From positions 1 to 43,145 of the forward strand of contig JAILDF010000172.1 of the NCBI GenBank assembly GCA_024689585.1: 43,145 nt of DNA, in the 5' to 3' direction. The position numbers were made by a program, and so were the translations under genes. Source of the stretch: Oribacterium sp. GTDB lineage: Bacteria > Bacillota > Clostridia > Lachnospirales > Lachnospiraceae. Shown piece by piece: positions 31,297 through 40,099 of this stretch. A model generated the notes under the pieces. It was not told where the DNA came from, did no database searches, and was given only the letters and a program-made list of their open reading frames with translations. Position 1 is the stretch's first letter. Each line of letters begins with the position of its first letter.

Positions 31297-32088
31297 ATGG
31301 GATTACTTTTGTGTAATAAGGATGCACGACATCCGTTTTACTATGAAAAACTGGATATAGATATCTGGTCTATACAGGAGCTTAGCTATGTAATATACAA
31401 TTATCCTGTTATCATACCTGAGGATTTTGTTGATCATAAGCTTACCACGTGGATCAGAGATGAGCTTTCCATGGGTATACTTGCGGCCAAGCTTGAGCAG
31501 TATCTGAGTGTTTCTGATGAAATCGATCAGGAACGTCTCATAGTCCTGATCCTTAAGGAAAGCAATTACTACACTCAGTTAGAGATATCAAGGTTTCAAA
31601 ATGAGTTTAAAAAGCTCAGAAATATCGACAAACACGTATTTTTGAATATGCTTGGCGATACTTATTTTCATATGGGACGATACGGAAAAGCTATCGAGTC
31701 GTATGAAGAGTCGCTTTTTCTGAATGCCGATAACAAGGTTCAGATGAAACTTGCCGGAACTTATGTTACAGTTATGCAGTTCCGGAAAGCCGCAGATCTT
31801 TATGAGGAGATCTATGTGACTACCCAGTCGGAAGAGGCGCTTTATAAGCTGTATCTGATCAATAAGCTTGAGCCTGCGGTGAAAACCATAGAGAAATATA
31901 TCGATGTTATCGATGTGGAAACTCTTGCAGGCTGGGAGCTTGAGTATAACAATGCAGTGACCGATGCTGAGCATGATGGTCGCGCAAAGGAAATCTATGA
32001 TATATTTCAGAAAAGCCATTCAGCTTTTCGTGAACATGCAAAGATCATGGTGCTCAAATGGAAACGAGAGTATCGTGCCAAACTTTGA
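31297..32088 (+). CDS. TPR-repeat protein, partner in the DUF5717/DUF5716 operon
   Basis: 263 aa, cytosolic. The N-terminal about 120 residues are an unrecognised domain (FYYEKLDIDIWSIQELSYVIYNYPVIIPEDFVDHKLTTWIRDELSMGILAAKLEQYL). Residues about 117-180 contain TPR-type hairpins (VFLNMLGDTYFHMGRYGKAIESYEESLFLNADNKVQMKLAGTYVTVMQFRKAADLYEEIY). The C-terminal stretch is helical and basic (KIMVLKWKREYRAKL). AGGAAAA lies before the ATG. It is the third gene of the operon and is followed 23 nt later by valS, so valS may be partly transcribed from the same promoter. TPR proteins are the common docking partners of Hsp70s, which fits the neighbour. Confidence 0.82.
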   Translation: MGLLLCNKDARHPFYYEKLDIDIWSIQELSYVIYNYPVIIPEDFVDHKLTTWIRDELSMGILAAKLEQYLSVSDEIDQERLIVLILKESNYYTQLEISRFQNEFKKLRNIDKHVFLNMLGDTYFHMGRYGKAIESYEESLFLNADNKVQMKLAGTYVTVMQFRKAADLYEEIYVTTQSEEALYKLYLINKLEPAVKTIEKYIDVIDVETLAGWELEYNNAVTDAEHDGRAKEIYDIFQKSHSAFREHAKIMVLKWKREYRAKL

Positions 32089-32111
32089 TAAAAAAAGAAA
32101 GGTAAACATAT

Positions 32112-34751
32112 ATGAAGGAACTTGCTAAACAGTACAATCCGGAAGAGGTTGAGGACCGCATTTATGAAATGTGGATGAAAGGTAATTATTTTCATGCAGA
32201 GGTAAATGCCAATAAAAAGCCATTTACCATCATGATGCCTCCTCCAAACGTAACCGGACAGTTACATATGGGACATGCTCTCGACAATACATTACAGGAT
32301 TCACTTATCCGTTTTAAGAGAATGCAGGGTTACGAGGCTCTCTGGCAGCCCGGATGTGACCATGCAGCCATTGCTACAGAGGTTAAGGTTACCAATAAAC
32401 TTAAGGAGCAGGGCATCGACAAGCATGATCTCGGACGTGAGGGATTCCTTAAGGAGGCATGGAAGTGGAAGGAAGAATATGAGTCAAGAATCGTTGACCA
32501 GCTCCACAAAATGGGTTCCTCCGCTGACTGGGACAGACTCCGTTTCACTATGGATGAGGGCTGTTCAAAAGCTGTTGAGACAACCTTTATAAAGCTTTAC
32601 AAGAAGGGCTATATCTATAAGGGCTCACGTATCATTAACTGGTGCCCGGTTTGCCATACATCACTTTCCGATGCCGAGGTTATCCATGAGGAGCAGGAAG
32701 GACATTTCTGGCATATCAATTACCCTATCGCAGGACAGGAAGGCAGATTTATCGAGATCGCCACAACAAGACCTGAGACAATGCTTGGTGATACAGCGGT
32801 TGCAGTTAACCCTGAGGATCCGAGATATAAGGATCTCATCGGAAAGAATGTCAAGCTTCCTCTTACAGACAGGGAGATCCCTATCGTAGGAGATGAGCAT
32901 GCCGATATGGAGGTTGGTACAGGTGCTGTTAAGATCACTCCTGCACATGACCCTAACGACTTCGAGGTAGGAAAGAGACATAACCTTCCTGAGCTTAACA
33001 TCATGAATGATGATGCTACCATCAACTGCCCGGGCTCAAAGTATCACGGTATGGATCGTTACGAAGCCCGTAAGCTCATCGTGGAGGATCTCAAGGAGCT
33101 CGGTCTTCTGGTTAAGATCATGCCTACAAAGCACAATGTCGGAACCCACGACCGTTGCGGTACAACCGTTGAGCCTATGATCAAGCCTCAGTGGTTTGTA
33201 AAGATGGCTGAGATGGCTAAGCCTGCTATCAAGGCTATAGAGACCGGTGACCTTCAGTTTGTTCCCGAGAACTACTCAAAGACATATCTTCACTGGCTTG
33301 AGAATATCAAAGACTGGTGTATCTCCAGACAGCTTTGGTGGGGACACAGAATCCCGGCATATTACTGCGATGATTGCGGTGAGATGGTGGTTTCTTCAGA
33401 GGTTCCGACAGTTTGTCCTAAGTGCGGAAAGAATCATTTCACACAGGATCCGGATACTCTGGATACCTGGTTCTCAAGTGCTCTCTGGCCTTTTGAGACA
33501 TTAGGATGGCCTGAAGAGACACCTGAGTATAAATATTTCTATCCTACAAATGTACTTGTAACAGGTTACGATATAATTTTCTTCTGGGTAGTACGTATGG
33601 TATTCTCCGGAATCGAGCAGACAGGAAAGGTTCCTTTCGGAAAGGTACTTATCCATGGTCTTGTAAGAGATGATCAGGGACGTAAGATGAGTAAGTCCCT
33701 TGGAAACGGTATCGATCCTCTTGAGGTTATCAAGACTTACGGTGCTGATGCCCTTCGTATGACACTTCTTACAGGAAATGCTCCGGGAAATGACATGCGT
33801 TTCTACTGGTCAAGAGTAGAGGCATCACGTAACTTCATGAACAAGGTATGGAATGCTTCAAGATTTATCATGATGAATCTTGATAAGGCAGATATCCCTG
33901 AGACAATGCCGGAAAACCTCTCAATGGCTGACCGCTGGATACTCAGCAAGGTTAATAACCTGGTTACCGATGTTACACGTAATATGGAGGCATTTGACCT
34001 TGGTATCGCTCTTGATAAGGTTCAGAACTTCATCTGGGAAGAGTTCTGCGACTGGTATATCGAGATGGTTAAGCCAAGACTCTGGAGTGAGGAGGATGAG
34101 ACAAAGGGTGCAGCTCTCTGGACTCTTAAGCATGTTCTCATCACATCTCTTAAGCTTCTTCATCCATTCTGTCCGTTCATTACAGAGGAGATTTACGATA
34201 CACTTACTGACAGTTCATCACCTCTTATGAGACAGGATTGGCCATCTTACGATAAGGCTCTTGATTTTGCTGAGGATGAGGCTGAGATCGAGGCTATAAA
34301 GGAAGCTGTACGTGCTATCAGAAATATCCGTACAGAGATGAATGTTGCTCCTTCCAGAAAGGCCCAGAACTATGTTGTTACAACCAACGACAGAGTAAGA
34401 AAGACTTTCGAGCACAGTAAGGTATTCTTTGCTACTCTTGCTTATGCTTCTGAGGTATTTATCCAGGAGGATAAGAACGGTATCGCTGATGATGCGGTTT
34501 CTGTAGCTATTCCTGATGCGGTTATCTACATTCCGTTTGCGGATCTTGTGGATATCGAGAAGGAGAAGGAGAGACTTCTCAAGGAAAAGGCTAAGTGGGA
34601 GGCTGAGATCAAGCGTTCCGAGGGCATGCTCAATAACGAGCGTTTCATCTCCAAGGCACCTGAGGCTAAGGTTCAGGAGGAGAGAGACAAGCTCGAGAAG
34701 AATAAACAGATGCTCAAGCAGGTTACTGACCGACTTGAGGCACTTCACTAA
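32112..34751 (+). CDS. valS: Valyl-tRNA synthetase
   Basis: 879 aa class I synthetase charging tRNA-Val, with editing activity. The HIGH motif is in PPPNVTGQLHMGHALDNTLQD. The CP1 editing domain includes ATTRPETMLGDTAVAVNPEDPRY and KITPAHDPNDFEVG. A Cys4 zinc knuckle is seen as CDDCGEMVVSSEVPTVCPKCG. The KMSKS loop is GRKMSKSLGNGIDP. The C-terminal coiled-coil arm that grips tRNA is DIEKEKERLLKEKAKWEAEIKRSEGMLNNERFISKAP. Length is normal. AGAAAGG precedes the ATG. No T-box is present, since the gene is the fourth of an apparent operon. The nested family A repeat begins 12 nt after the stop. Confidence 0.98.
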   Translation: MKELAKQYNPEEVEDRIYEMWMKGNYFHAEVNANKKPFTIMMPPPNVTGQLHMGHALDNTLQDSLIRFKRMQGYEALWQPGCDHAAIATEVKVTNKLKEQGIDKHDLGREGFLKEAWKWKEEYESRIVDQLHKMGSSADWDRLRFTMDEGCSKAVETTFIKLYKKGYIYKGSRIINWCPVCHTSLSDAEVIHEEQEGHFWHINYPIAGQEGRFIEIATTRPETMLGDTAVAVNPEDPRYKDLIGKNVKLPLTDREIPIVGDEHADMEVGTGAVKITPAHDPNDFEVGKRHNLPELNIMNDDATINCPGSKYHGMDRYEARKLIVEDLKELGLLVKIMPTKHNVGTHDRCGTTVEPMIKPQWFVKMAEMAKPAIKAIETGDLQFVPENYSKTYLHWLENIKDWCISRQLWWGHRIPAYYCDDCGEMVVSSEVPTVCPKCGKNHFTQDPDTLDTWFSSALWPFETLGWPEETPEYKYFYPTNVLVTGYDIIFFWVVRMVFSGIEQTGKVPFGKVLIHGLVRDDQGRKMSKSLGNGIDPLEVIKTYGADALRMTLLTGNAPGNDMRFYWSRVEASRNFMNKVWNASRFIMMNLDKADIPETMPENLSMADRWILSKVNNLVTDVTRNMEAFDLGIALDKVQNFIWEEFCDWYIEMVKPRLWSEEDETKGAALWTLKHVLITSLKLLHPFCPFITEEIYDTLTDSSSPLMRQDWPSYDKALDFAEDEAEIEAIKEAVRAIRNIRTEMNVAPSRKAQNYVVTTNDRVRKTFEHSKVFFATLAYASEVFIQEDKNGIADDAVSVAIPDAVIYIPFADLVDIEKEKERLLKEKAKWEAEIKRSEGMLNNERFISKAPEAKVQEERDKLEKNKQMLKQVTDRLEALH

Positions 34752-34830
34752 TTAAAACTTACGCCTGAGTCAGTGGGCATCCTTTTTATAACGGATAGCT
34801 TTGGCGGAAAAATCAAAATCTGACTCCTAC

Positions 34831-35129
34831 GAGGCTGTGGGCATCCTTTTAAAATCGAGGCGCCTTGGCAGAAAATCTAAAACAGACCCCCTAAGAACCA
34901 CTAGGCCCTCGCCAAAGAAAGAATCCTATCGGATTCTTTTGAACCGCTCAAAGCCGCGCGGCTCCCAGGATTAAAAAACAAATCCTGGGCAGAAATGTCA
35001 GATATTTTCTTTATGAAAAATCTGACTTGGCGAGGGGGCTAAGGAAAATGGGACCAAGTGGTTCTAAGGGGGTCTGTTTTGATTTTTCAAGCCTCGGCTT
35101 TACGATTTTAAAAGGATGCCCACAGCCTC
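34831..35129. repeat. Family A repeat, inner nested copy, carrying a family C insert
   Basis: Arms GAGGCTGTGGGCATCCTTTT (34831-34857) and 35103-35129 are perfect over 27 bp. The core runs in the opposite orientation to copies 1 and 2: CTTGGCGAGGGGGCTAAGG is the complement of their CCTTAGCCCCCTCGCCAAG. Relative to copy 1 an extra block of about 75 bp (34916-34992) interrupts the core. Confidence 0.88.
34917..34988 (-). repeat. Family C repeat, copy 2, inserted in a family A core
   Basis: On the minus strand this block aligns with 9962-10032 (about 54 of 71 positions, including GGGAGCCGCGCG). It contains two hairpins, CCCAGGATT/AATCCTGGG and AAGAATCC/GGATTCTT, that the other copy lacks or has only in part. 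Confidence 0.65.
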
Positions 35130-35222
35130 TAAGAAGTCAGAGTTTGATTTTTCTAGTTTAATTTTACGAAATAAAAAGGATGCCCACTGACTCAGGCTGA
35201 TTTTGATTATGATTTAAATGTT

Positions 35223-35702
35223 ATGAAGATTACACTTATTACAGTTGGAAAAATTAAAGAAAAGTATCTGAAAGACGCCATTGCTGAATATTCAAAGAGG
35301 CTTAGTGCTTATTGTGATATCAATATTATCGAGCTGCAGGACGAGAAGACGCCGGACAGGGCACCGGCGGCGGTGGAGGAGAAGATCAAGGAGACTGAAG
35401 GAGGACGGATTCTTCAGAAGATTGGGGACAGGGCTTATGTGATTGCGCTGGCTATCAACGGGGATATGCTTAGTTCTGAGGAGCTGGCGGAGAAGATGTC
35501 GGATCTTATGGTCAGGGGGAACTCGGATATCGTGTTTGTTATCGGAGGGTCCCTGGGGCTTTCGCCGGAGGTTCTCAAGAGAGCGAATTATAAGCTCAGT
35601 TTCAGCAGGATGACTTTCCCGCACCAGCTTATGAGGGTGATTCTTCTGGAACAGGTTTACAGGGCTTTCAAGATAAACAGTAATGAGCCGTATCATAAGT
35701 GA
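35223..35702 (+). CDS. rlmH: 23S rRNA (pseudouridine-1915-N3)-methyltransferase
   Basis: 159 aa SPOUT methyltransferase that modifies 23S rRNA position 1915 in helix 69, using SAM. Family features are the start [27 protein letters not shown], the SAM-knot segment [19 protein letters not shown], and the C-terminal [35 protein letters not shown], which ends exactly as RlmH proteins do. Length is standard. No Shine-Dalgarno is visible (TGATTTAAATGTT before the ATG), and the start lies 26 nt beyond the nested palindrome. Codon use differs from the neighbours: seven of nine arginines are AGG and many codons end in G. Confidence 0.95.
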   Translation: MKITLITVGKIKEKYLKDAIAEYSKRLSAYCDINIIELQDEKTPDRAPAAVEEKIKETEGGRILQKIGDRAYVIALAINGDMLSSEELAEKMSDLMVRGNSDIVFVIGGSLGLSPEVLKRANYKLSFSRMTFPHQLMRVILLEQVYRAFKINSNEPYHK

Positions 35703-35847
35703 TCATCAGAAGAATGGGTGTGTTATCCCTGGAACTGTTATGACAAATCCCATCTAAAACATACAGACTCTTTGTAAAAAACCTATTTGTAAGTATACGG
35801 ACTAAGATGATAAAATTGTCTGTCTGAATATCTGATTTGAAAGTAAT

Positions 35848-35880
35848 AAGGGCTTCGGATTTTTGAATCCGAAGCCCTTT
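35848..35880. terminator. Bidirectional terminator between rlmH and carD-like gene
   Basis: AAGGGCTTCGGATT pairs with AATCCGAAGCCCTT. The plus strand ends TTTG and the minus strand ends in an AT-rich run. Confidence 0.8.
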
Positions 35881-35966
35881 GTCTTATCTATATCTATACT
35901 AAATTTTAGTTATTATCCAAATCTCGATGCAATAGCTTTAAATCAGGGCCCATCACCCTTTTTTAC

Positions 35967-36476
35967 TCATACTACAGATTTATGTACGATGCCGGAAATA
36001 TACTCGGGAACATTGTCCTTCGGCATATCCAGTACGAGAGCAAGCTCGTCATAAAGGATGCCTTCTGCCTGCTGCATATAGTGTGAATCTGTAAGTGTAA
36101 GTTTCTTGCCCTGGCTGATACGTTCCTCTTTGCGAACGTATAAAGTTTTGATGACCCTCATAAGCTCGTCCGGGTCGCAGCTGCGGATACACTCTTTATA
36201 AGCATCTTCGCGCTGTTTGTTGTTTTTGATGTCAAGGATGCCTATGCCCGGAACTGTTTTGATGAAAGCATTAGCTTCTTCCTTTGACATGATCTTTCTC
36301 ATGTTGATCTTCTGAGCATCAACAGGAGCATAAACGGAACCTGATGGCTTATCAAATGGCTGCATCACATAATACTCTTTGTTCTTGGATACGCCATCCA
36401 TGTTAAGCGTTGTTTTGTCGATGATTTTGTGTATGCCTTTACATCCGTAAACTACATAATCACCATTTTGAAACAT
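35967..36476 (-). CDS. CarD/CdnL-family RNA polymerase-binding regulator
   Basis: 169 aa. The N-terminal CarD/TRCF RNA polymerase-interaction domain reads MFQNGDYVVYGCKGIHKIIDKTTLNMDGVSKNKEYYVMQPFDKPSGSVYAPVD, a Tudor-like fold that binds the polymerase beta subunit. The rest is helical (DPDELMRVIKTLYVRKEERISQGKKLTLTDSHYMQQAEGILYDELALVL), the usual DNA-contacting C-terminal domain. Members stabilise open promoter complexes, often at rRNA promoters. Length is typical. AAAGGAGG precedes the ATG on the minus strand. It is alone, facing away from gtrA-yfhO across a 373 nt AT-rich spacer. Confidence 0.93.
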   Translation of the reverse strand: MFQNGDYVVYGCKGIHKIIDKTTLNMDGVSKNKEYYVMQPFDKPSGSVYAPVDAQKINMRKIMSKEEANAFIKTVPGIGILDIKNNKQREDAYKECIRSCDPDELMRVIKTLYVRKEERISQGKKLTLTDSHYMQQAEGILYDELALVLDMPKDNVPEYISGIVHKSVV

Positions 36477-36627
36477 AATACCTCCTTTAAAAAATATGGT
36501 CTAACTAGAAACAAGTTCTGATGGGAACTTAAACAATTACTTAAATCACAATAAAATTACGATTGATTTGTAAGAAAATAATCTGAATTTAATATTGACA
36601 ATCAAAGTAGGAATTCATATATTATAT

Positions 36628-36655
36628 ATTTTACATTTTTTGGCAAAACTTTCAA
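36628..36655 (-). promoter_or_regulatory. Possible promoter of the carD-like gene
   Basis: On the minus strand TTGAAA (36650-36655), 16 nt spacer and TAAAAT (36628-36633). The region is so AT-rich that chance matches are likely. Confidence 0.3.
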
Positions 36656-36697
36656 AGTCAATATTGCACAATTAAGATTTAAAATTTCACCCTTTTC

Positions 36698-36726
36698 TTG
36701 ATATGAATTAAGCTCTGGGCTATACT
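36698..36726 (+). promoter_or_regulatory. gtrA-yfhO promoter
   Basis: TTGATA (36698-36703), 17 nt spacer and TATACT (36721-36726), about 124 nt before the gtrA start. Confidence 0.6.
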
Positions 36727-36849
36727 TTAGCGAGGTTATATATATCAAAATTACGTAATATGCCAAAACCGGAACAAGGTTTGGACCTCATATAAGAGCC
36801 CGAAATTGAGCTTGTTTTGATTAAAAAACATCCGTCCGGAGAGATATTT

Positions 36850-37275
36850 ATGGATAAATTAAAAGAGTTATACTTTAAATATAAAGAGATAGTTAACTAT
36901 CTGATAGTTGGGGGATTAACAACCGTTGTAAGCCTTAGTGTATATTTTATCTGTGTTTCCACCTTTTGTGATCCGACTTCACCGCTTCAGCTTCAGGTAG
37001 CTAATGTTATTTCATGGGTAGCGGCAGTAACATTTGCCTTTTTCACTAACCGAAAATATGTTTTTGAGAGCACCGGTAAAAACATCTGGGCTGAAGCCGG
37101 TAAATTCTACATTTCCAGGCTAAGTACCCTGGGGATAGATATGCTGATAATGTTTATAACGGTAACTGTTCTAGGCATGAATGATAAGGTGGCCAAGCTG
37201 ATTGTTCAGGTTGTTGTCACCATCACGAATTATTTATTCAGTAAATACCTGGTGTTCAACAATAAGAATCCATAA
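36850..37275 (+). CDS. GtrA family membrane protein
   Basis: 141 aa with four membrane helices (about IVNYLIVGGLTTVVSLSVYFICV, VANVISWVAAVTFAFFTNRKYVF, LGIDMLIMFITVTVLG and LIVQVVVTITNYLFSKYLVF), the compact GtrA layout. The FFTNRKYVF and NYLFSKYLVF ends of helices 2 and 4 are family signatures. GtrA proteins are thought to flip undecaprenyl-phosphate-linked sugars or otherwise serve envelope glycan modification. GGAGAG selects the ATG at 36850 over the upstream one at 36817. The YfhO-type gene follows after 130 nt, a pairing that supports transfer of a lipid-carried sugar to a surface polymer. Confidence 0.9.
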   Translation: MDKLKELYFKYKEIVNYLIVGGLTTVVSLSVYFICVSTFCDPTSPLQLQVANVISWVAAVTFAFFTNRKYVFESTGKNIWAEAGKFYISRLSTLGIDMLIMFITVTVLGMNDKVAKLIVQVVVTITNYLFSKYLVFNNKNP

Positions 37276-37322
37276 ATCGGGATGAGAACATCTTGATATC
37301 AGATAATAAGACCAAAACAGCT

Positions 37323-37351
37323 TTGACAGATGAGCCTTTCAGATTTACATA
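37323..37351 (+). promoter_or_regulatory. Possible second promoter before yfhO
   Basis: A perfect TTGACA (37323-37328), 17 nt spacer and a weak TACATA. It would let yfhO be expressed apart from gtrA. Confidence 0.3.
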
Positions 37352-37405
37352 TGAGTGTCAGATATTAAGGTGAAAAAGCAGAGCTGATATATGAGGAGTC
37401 GACAG

Positions 37406-40069
37406 ATGAGTTTAAAATATTTCAAGAATAAAAGAGCCTATGTTATGGCGTTTATATTCCCGGTCATAGCAATGATTCTCATTTTCTTCTTCAGGGGAAT
37501 CTATCCTTTTGGAGATGAGACATTCCTTCGTACTGATATGTATCATCAGTATGCTCCGTTTTCATCTGAGTTTAATTATAAGCTTCAGCATGGAGGCTCC
37601 CTTTTATACACCTGGGACGTAGGACTGGGTATCAATTTTACGGCGCTGTACGCATATTATCTGGCCAGTCCTCTTAACTGGCTTATGGCTCTTTGCCCCA
37701 AGGGACTTATTCTTGAATTCATGACCTACATGATCGTGCTCAAGATCGGTCTTTGCGGTGTTACCATGTGCTATTATCTCAGACATCATTATATTAATGA
37801 TGACCTGGGCTCCGCCTTCTTCGCAGTCTGCTATGCTTTATCAGGCTACATTTCAGCCTACAGTTGGAACTGGATGTGGCTTGACTGCATTGTTCTTTTC
37901 CCGCTAATCATGCTTGGCCTTGAAAGACTGGTAAAAGGGAAGAGCGGAATGCTGTATGTTGTGACATTGGGCCTCAGCATTCTTTCAAACTACTACATTT
38001 CCATAATGATCTGCATCTTTATGGTGTTTTACTTTATATGTCTTAACTTCCTCGAAGGCCTGGACAGCTTTGAGACATTTATCGTAAGGAGCATAAGATT
38101 CGGTATTTATTCAATGATAGCCGGAGGACTTGCGGCAGTTACTCTGATTCCGGAAATATTTGCTCTCCAGCTTACAGCTTCGGGAGATTTCAGCTTTCCG
38201 AAAACCGCACAGCAGTATTTCACCATCATAGACATGTTTGCAAGACAGATGCCGCTGGTTGAGACAGAGCAGGGACTTGATCATTGGCCTAATGTCTATG
38301 CCGGGTCCATGGTGTTCATGATGCTGCCACTGTATTTCATGAACGGTGCAATAAGAGTTAAGGATAAAGTCATAAACGGCATTCTCCTTTTGTTCTTTTT
38401 CCTTAGCTTCAGCATAAATATACTTAACTTCATCTGGCACGGGTTCCATTTCCCGAACTCGCTGCCCTGCAGACAGAGCTTCATATACATTTTCATAATC
38501 CTTTATATGTGCTATGAGGCTTATATCAAGAGACATAATTCCGGAATCAAGGAAATCGGCGTAGCCTTTTTCACGGCAGCTGCATTCATCCTTCTTGCCC
38601 AGAAGCTGGTAACAGATGATGCCTTAAAGTGGTACACCTTCTATGTGTCCCTGCTTTTTGTGCTGATTTACTTCGGCTTCCTCTATGCAGATGTATTAAA
38701 AAAATTCGATCATGATATAGGAGTTATACTTCTCACCTTTGTACTGTTCTTGGAGCTTACCCTCAACATGGCGGTAACCTCTGTGCCGACAACTTCAAGG
38801 GAATCCTATACAGCAGACAATCAGGATGTAATAAAGCTGGTTTCCGAAATAAAAGAAAAGGACAACAGTTTTTACCGCTTCGAGAAGATGACCAGAAAGA
38901 GCAAGGATGACGGAGCCTGGATGAACTTCAGAAGCGTTTCAATGTTTTCGTCCACAGCCTATTCAGCCTGCTCGGATTTCTTCAAGTCCATGGGTATGGA
39001 AGCATCCACCAATGCCTACTCCATAACAGGCTCAACTCCTCTTATGAATATGCTGTTTGCGGTAAAATACAGCATCTATTCACAGAAAGTAGATAAACCC
39101 GAAGAACTTTCCCTTAAGCTTCTGGAAGACTCGGGAAACACCTACATGTATGAGAATGCCTATGCATTACCCCTTGGATACATGCTTTCCGATAAAGAAC
39201 TGTCATCCTGGTACACAGACATGGGCACACCGACAATGAACCAAAACAGCTTGTGCGACGCCCTGGAAACAAACCTGGTATTGAAAAGCGTTCTCGGAGA
39301 GCAGAACGGAAAACAATACAGCTTTACCGCAGGCGTGCCCGGCGATTACTATGCCTATGTCACCGACTCTTCAATAAAAGAAGTCAATGTTGACTACGGG
39401 TACAGATCCAAAAAAGTAAACAACTTAAACAGAGGTTACTTTATAGAGATAGGCTACCTCAACATGGGAGATTCGGTAACCCTTAAAAATGAGACCAATG
39501 ATAAAGCATTGACACTGGACATCTTCCGCTTTGACTATGAAGCCCTTAAGGAAGTCTACGACAAGCTTAATGACGAAGGCTGGAACCTTACAACAATAGA
39601 AGACACCTATCTGTCCGGAGAAATCACAGCGACCGCCGACGGCACCATGATGACCTCAATTCCCTACGACGAAGGCTGGAGCATCTTCGTAGACGGCGAA
39701 AAGCAGGAACTCACAAAGGTAAAAGACACCTTCATAGGCGTAAAACTCCGTGAAGGCACCCACAAAGTGGAAATGAAATACTTCCCCCGCGGCCTAAAAG
39801 AAGGCGCCGCCATTTCCGCCCTCAGCATCCTCGCCCTCATCCTCATAGCCATCTTCATCAAAAAATTCGGCTACCTTGAACACCTCCTCCCGGAAACTAT
39901 TGAAGAAGATGACGACGAAGAAGACGATTATGAAGAGGATGCCGTCACCGAAGATAACGCTGACGAAATCAAAGCCAAAGATGAGGTGGAAGAAATCCTG
40001 GAAGAAACTCTCGAAGAACTGGAGGAAGTCGAAAAACCGGATGTTCCGGAAGATGAGGAAAATCATTAA
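37406..40069 (+). CDS. YfhO family membrane glycosyltransferase-like protein
   Basis: 887 aa. The N-terminal half has about a dozen membrane helices (YVMAFIFPVIAMILIFFFRGIYPFG onward). The first external loop carries GDETFLRTDMYHQYAPF, where Asp residues resemble the catalytic loop of GT-C type enzymes, and helices continue to about residue 470. A large outside domain follows (about 480-815), then a last helix (AAISALSILALILIAIFIKKFGY) and a cytosolic tail of about 60 residues that is almost wholly Asp/Glu. YfhO-type proteins add sugars to lipoteichoic acid in other Firmicutes. The target polymer here is not known. GAGGAG sets the ATG at 37406 rather than 37391. Confidence 0.9.
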   Translation: MSLKYFKNKRAYVMAFIFPVIAMILIFFFRGIYPFGDETFLRTDMYHQYAPFSSEFNYKLQHGGSLLYTWDVGLGINFTALYAYYLASPLNWLMALCPKGLILEFMTYMIVLKIGLCGVTMCYYLRHHYINDDLGSAFFAVCYALSGYISAYSWNWMWLDCIVLFPLIMLGLERLVKGKSGMLYVVTLGLSILSNYYISIMICIFMVFYFICLNFLEGLDSFETFIVRSIRFGIYSMIAGGLAAVTLIPEIFALQLTASGDFSFPKTAQQYFTIIDMFARQMPLVETEQGLDHWPNVYAGSMVFMMLPLYFMNGAIRVKDKVINGILLLFFFLSFSINILNFIWHGFHFPNSLPCRQSFIYIFIILYMCYEAYIKRHNSGIKEIGVAFFTAAAFILLAQKLVTDDALKWYTFYVSLLFVLIYFGFLYADVLKKFDHDIGVILLTFVLFLELTLNMAVTSVPTTSRESYTADNQDVIKLVSEIKEKDNSFYRFEKMTRKSKDDGAWMNFRSVSMFSSTAYSACSDFFKSMGMEASTNAYSITGSTPLMNMLFAVKYSIYSQKVDKPEELSLKLLEDSGNTYMYENAYALPLGYMLSDKELSSWYTDMGTPTMNQNSLCDALETNLVLKSVLGEQNGKQYSFTAGVPGDYYAYVTDSSIKEVNVDYGYRSKKVNNLNRGYFIEIGYLNMGDSVTLKNETNDKALTLDIFRFDYEALKEVYDKLNDEGWNLTTIEDTYLSGEITATADGTMMTSIPYDEGWSIFVDGEKQELTKVKDTFIGVKLREGTHKVEMKYFPRGLKEGAAISALSILALILIAIFIKKFGYLEHLLPETIEEDDDEEDDYEEDAVTEDNADEIKAKDEVEEILEETLEELEEVEKPDVPEDEENH

Positions 40070-40099
40070 TACCAGATATTCATTTAAAATATTTAACAT

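Larger units (their letters stand above)
34763..35197. repeat. Family A repeat, outer element with another copy nested inside
   Basis: Outer arms GCCTGAGTCAGTGGGCATCC (34763 onward) and the exact complement ending at 35197 form a perfect stem of about 27 bp. Inside, GAAAAATCAAAATCTGAC on the left pairs imperfectly with its right partner. Within these lies a second complete family A element at 34831-35129. The whole fills the 471 nt spacer between valS and rlmH. Confidence 0.88.
36477..36849. other. AT-rich divergent spacer, promoters only
   Basis: 373 nt between the carD-like gene and gtrA. It is strongly AT-rich and holds promoter candidates in both directions. I see no RNA gene, repeat family member or short ORF with a ribosome site. 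The carD-side leader of roughly 145 nt has no recognised riboswitch. Confidence 0.5.

Noticed and set aside
34752-35222. CRISPR array or insertion sequence
   Set aside because: The repeats are inverted and nested rather than evenly spaced direct repeats, and no transposase ORF is inside.
36817-36849. Upstream start for the GtrA protein
   Set aside because: The ATG at 36817 lacks a ribosome site, whereas GGAGAG is correctly placed for the ATG at 36850, which also begins at the conserved region.
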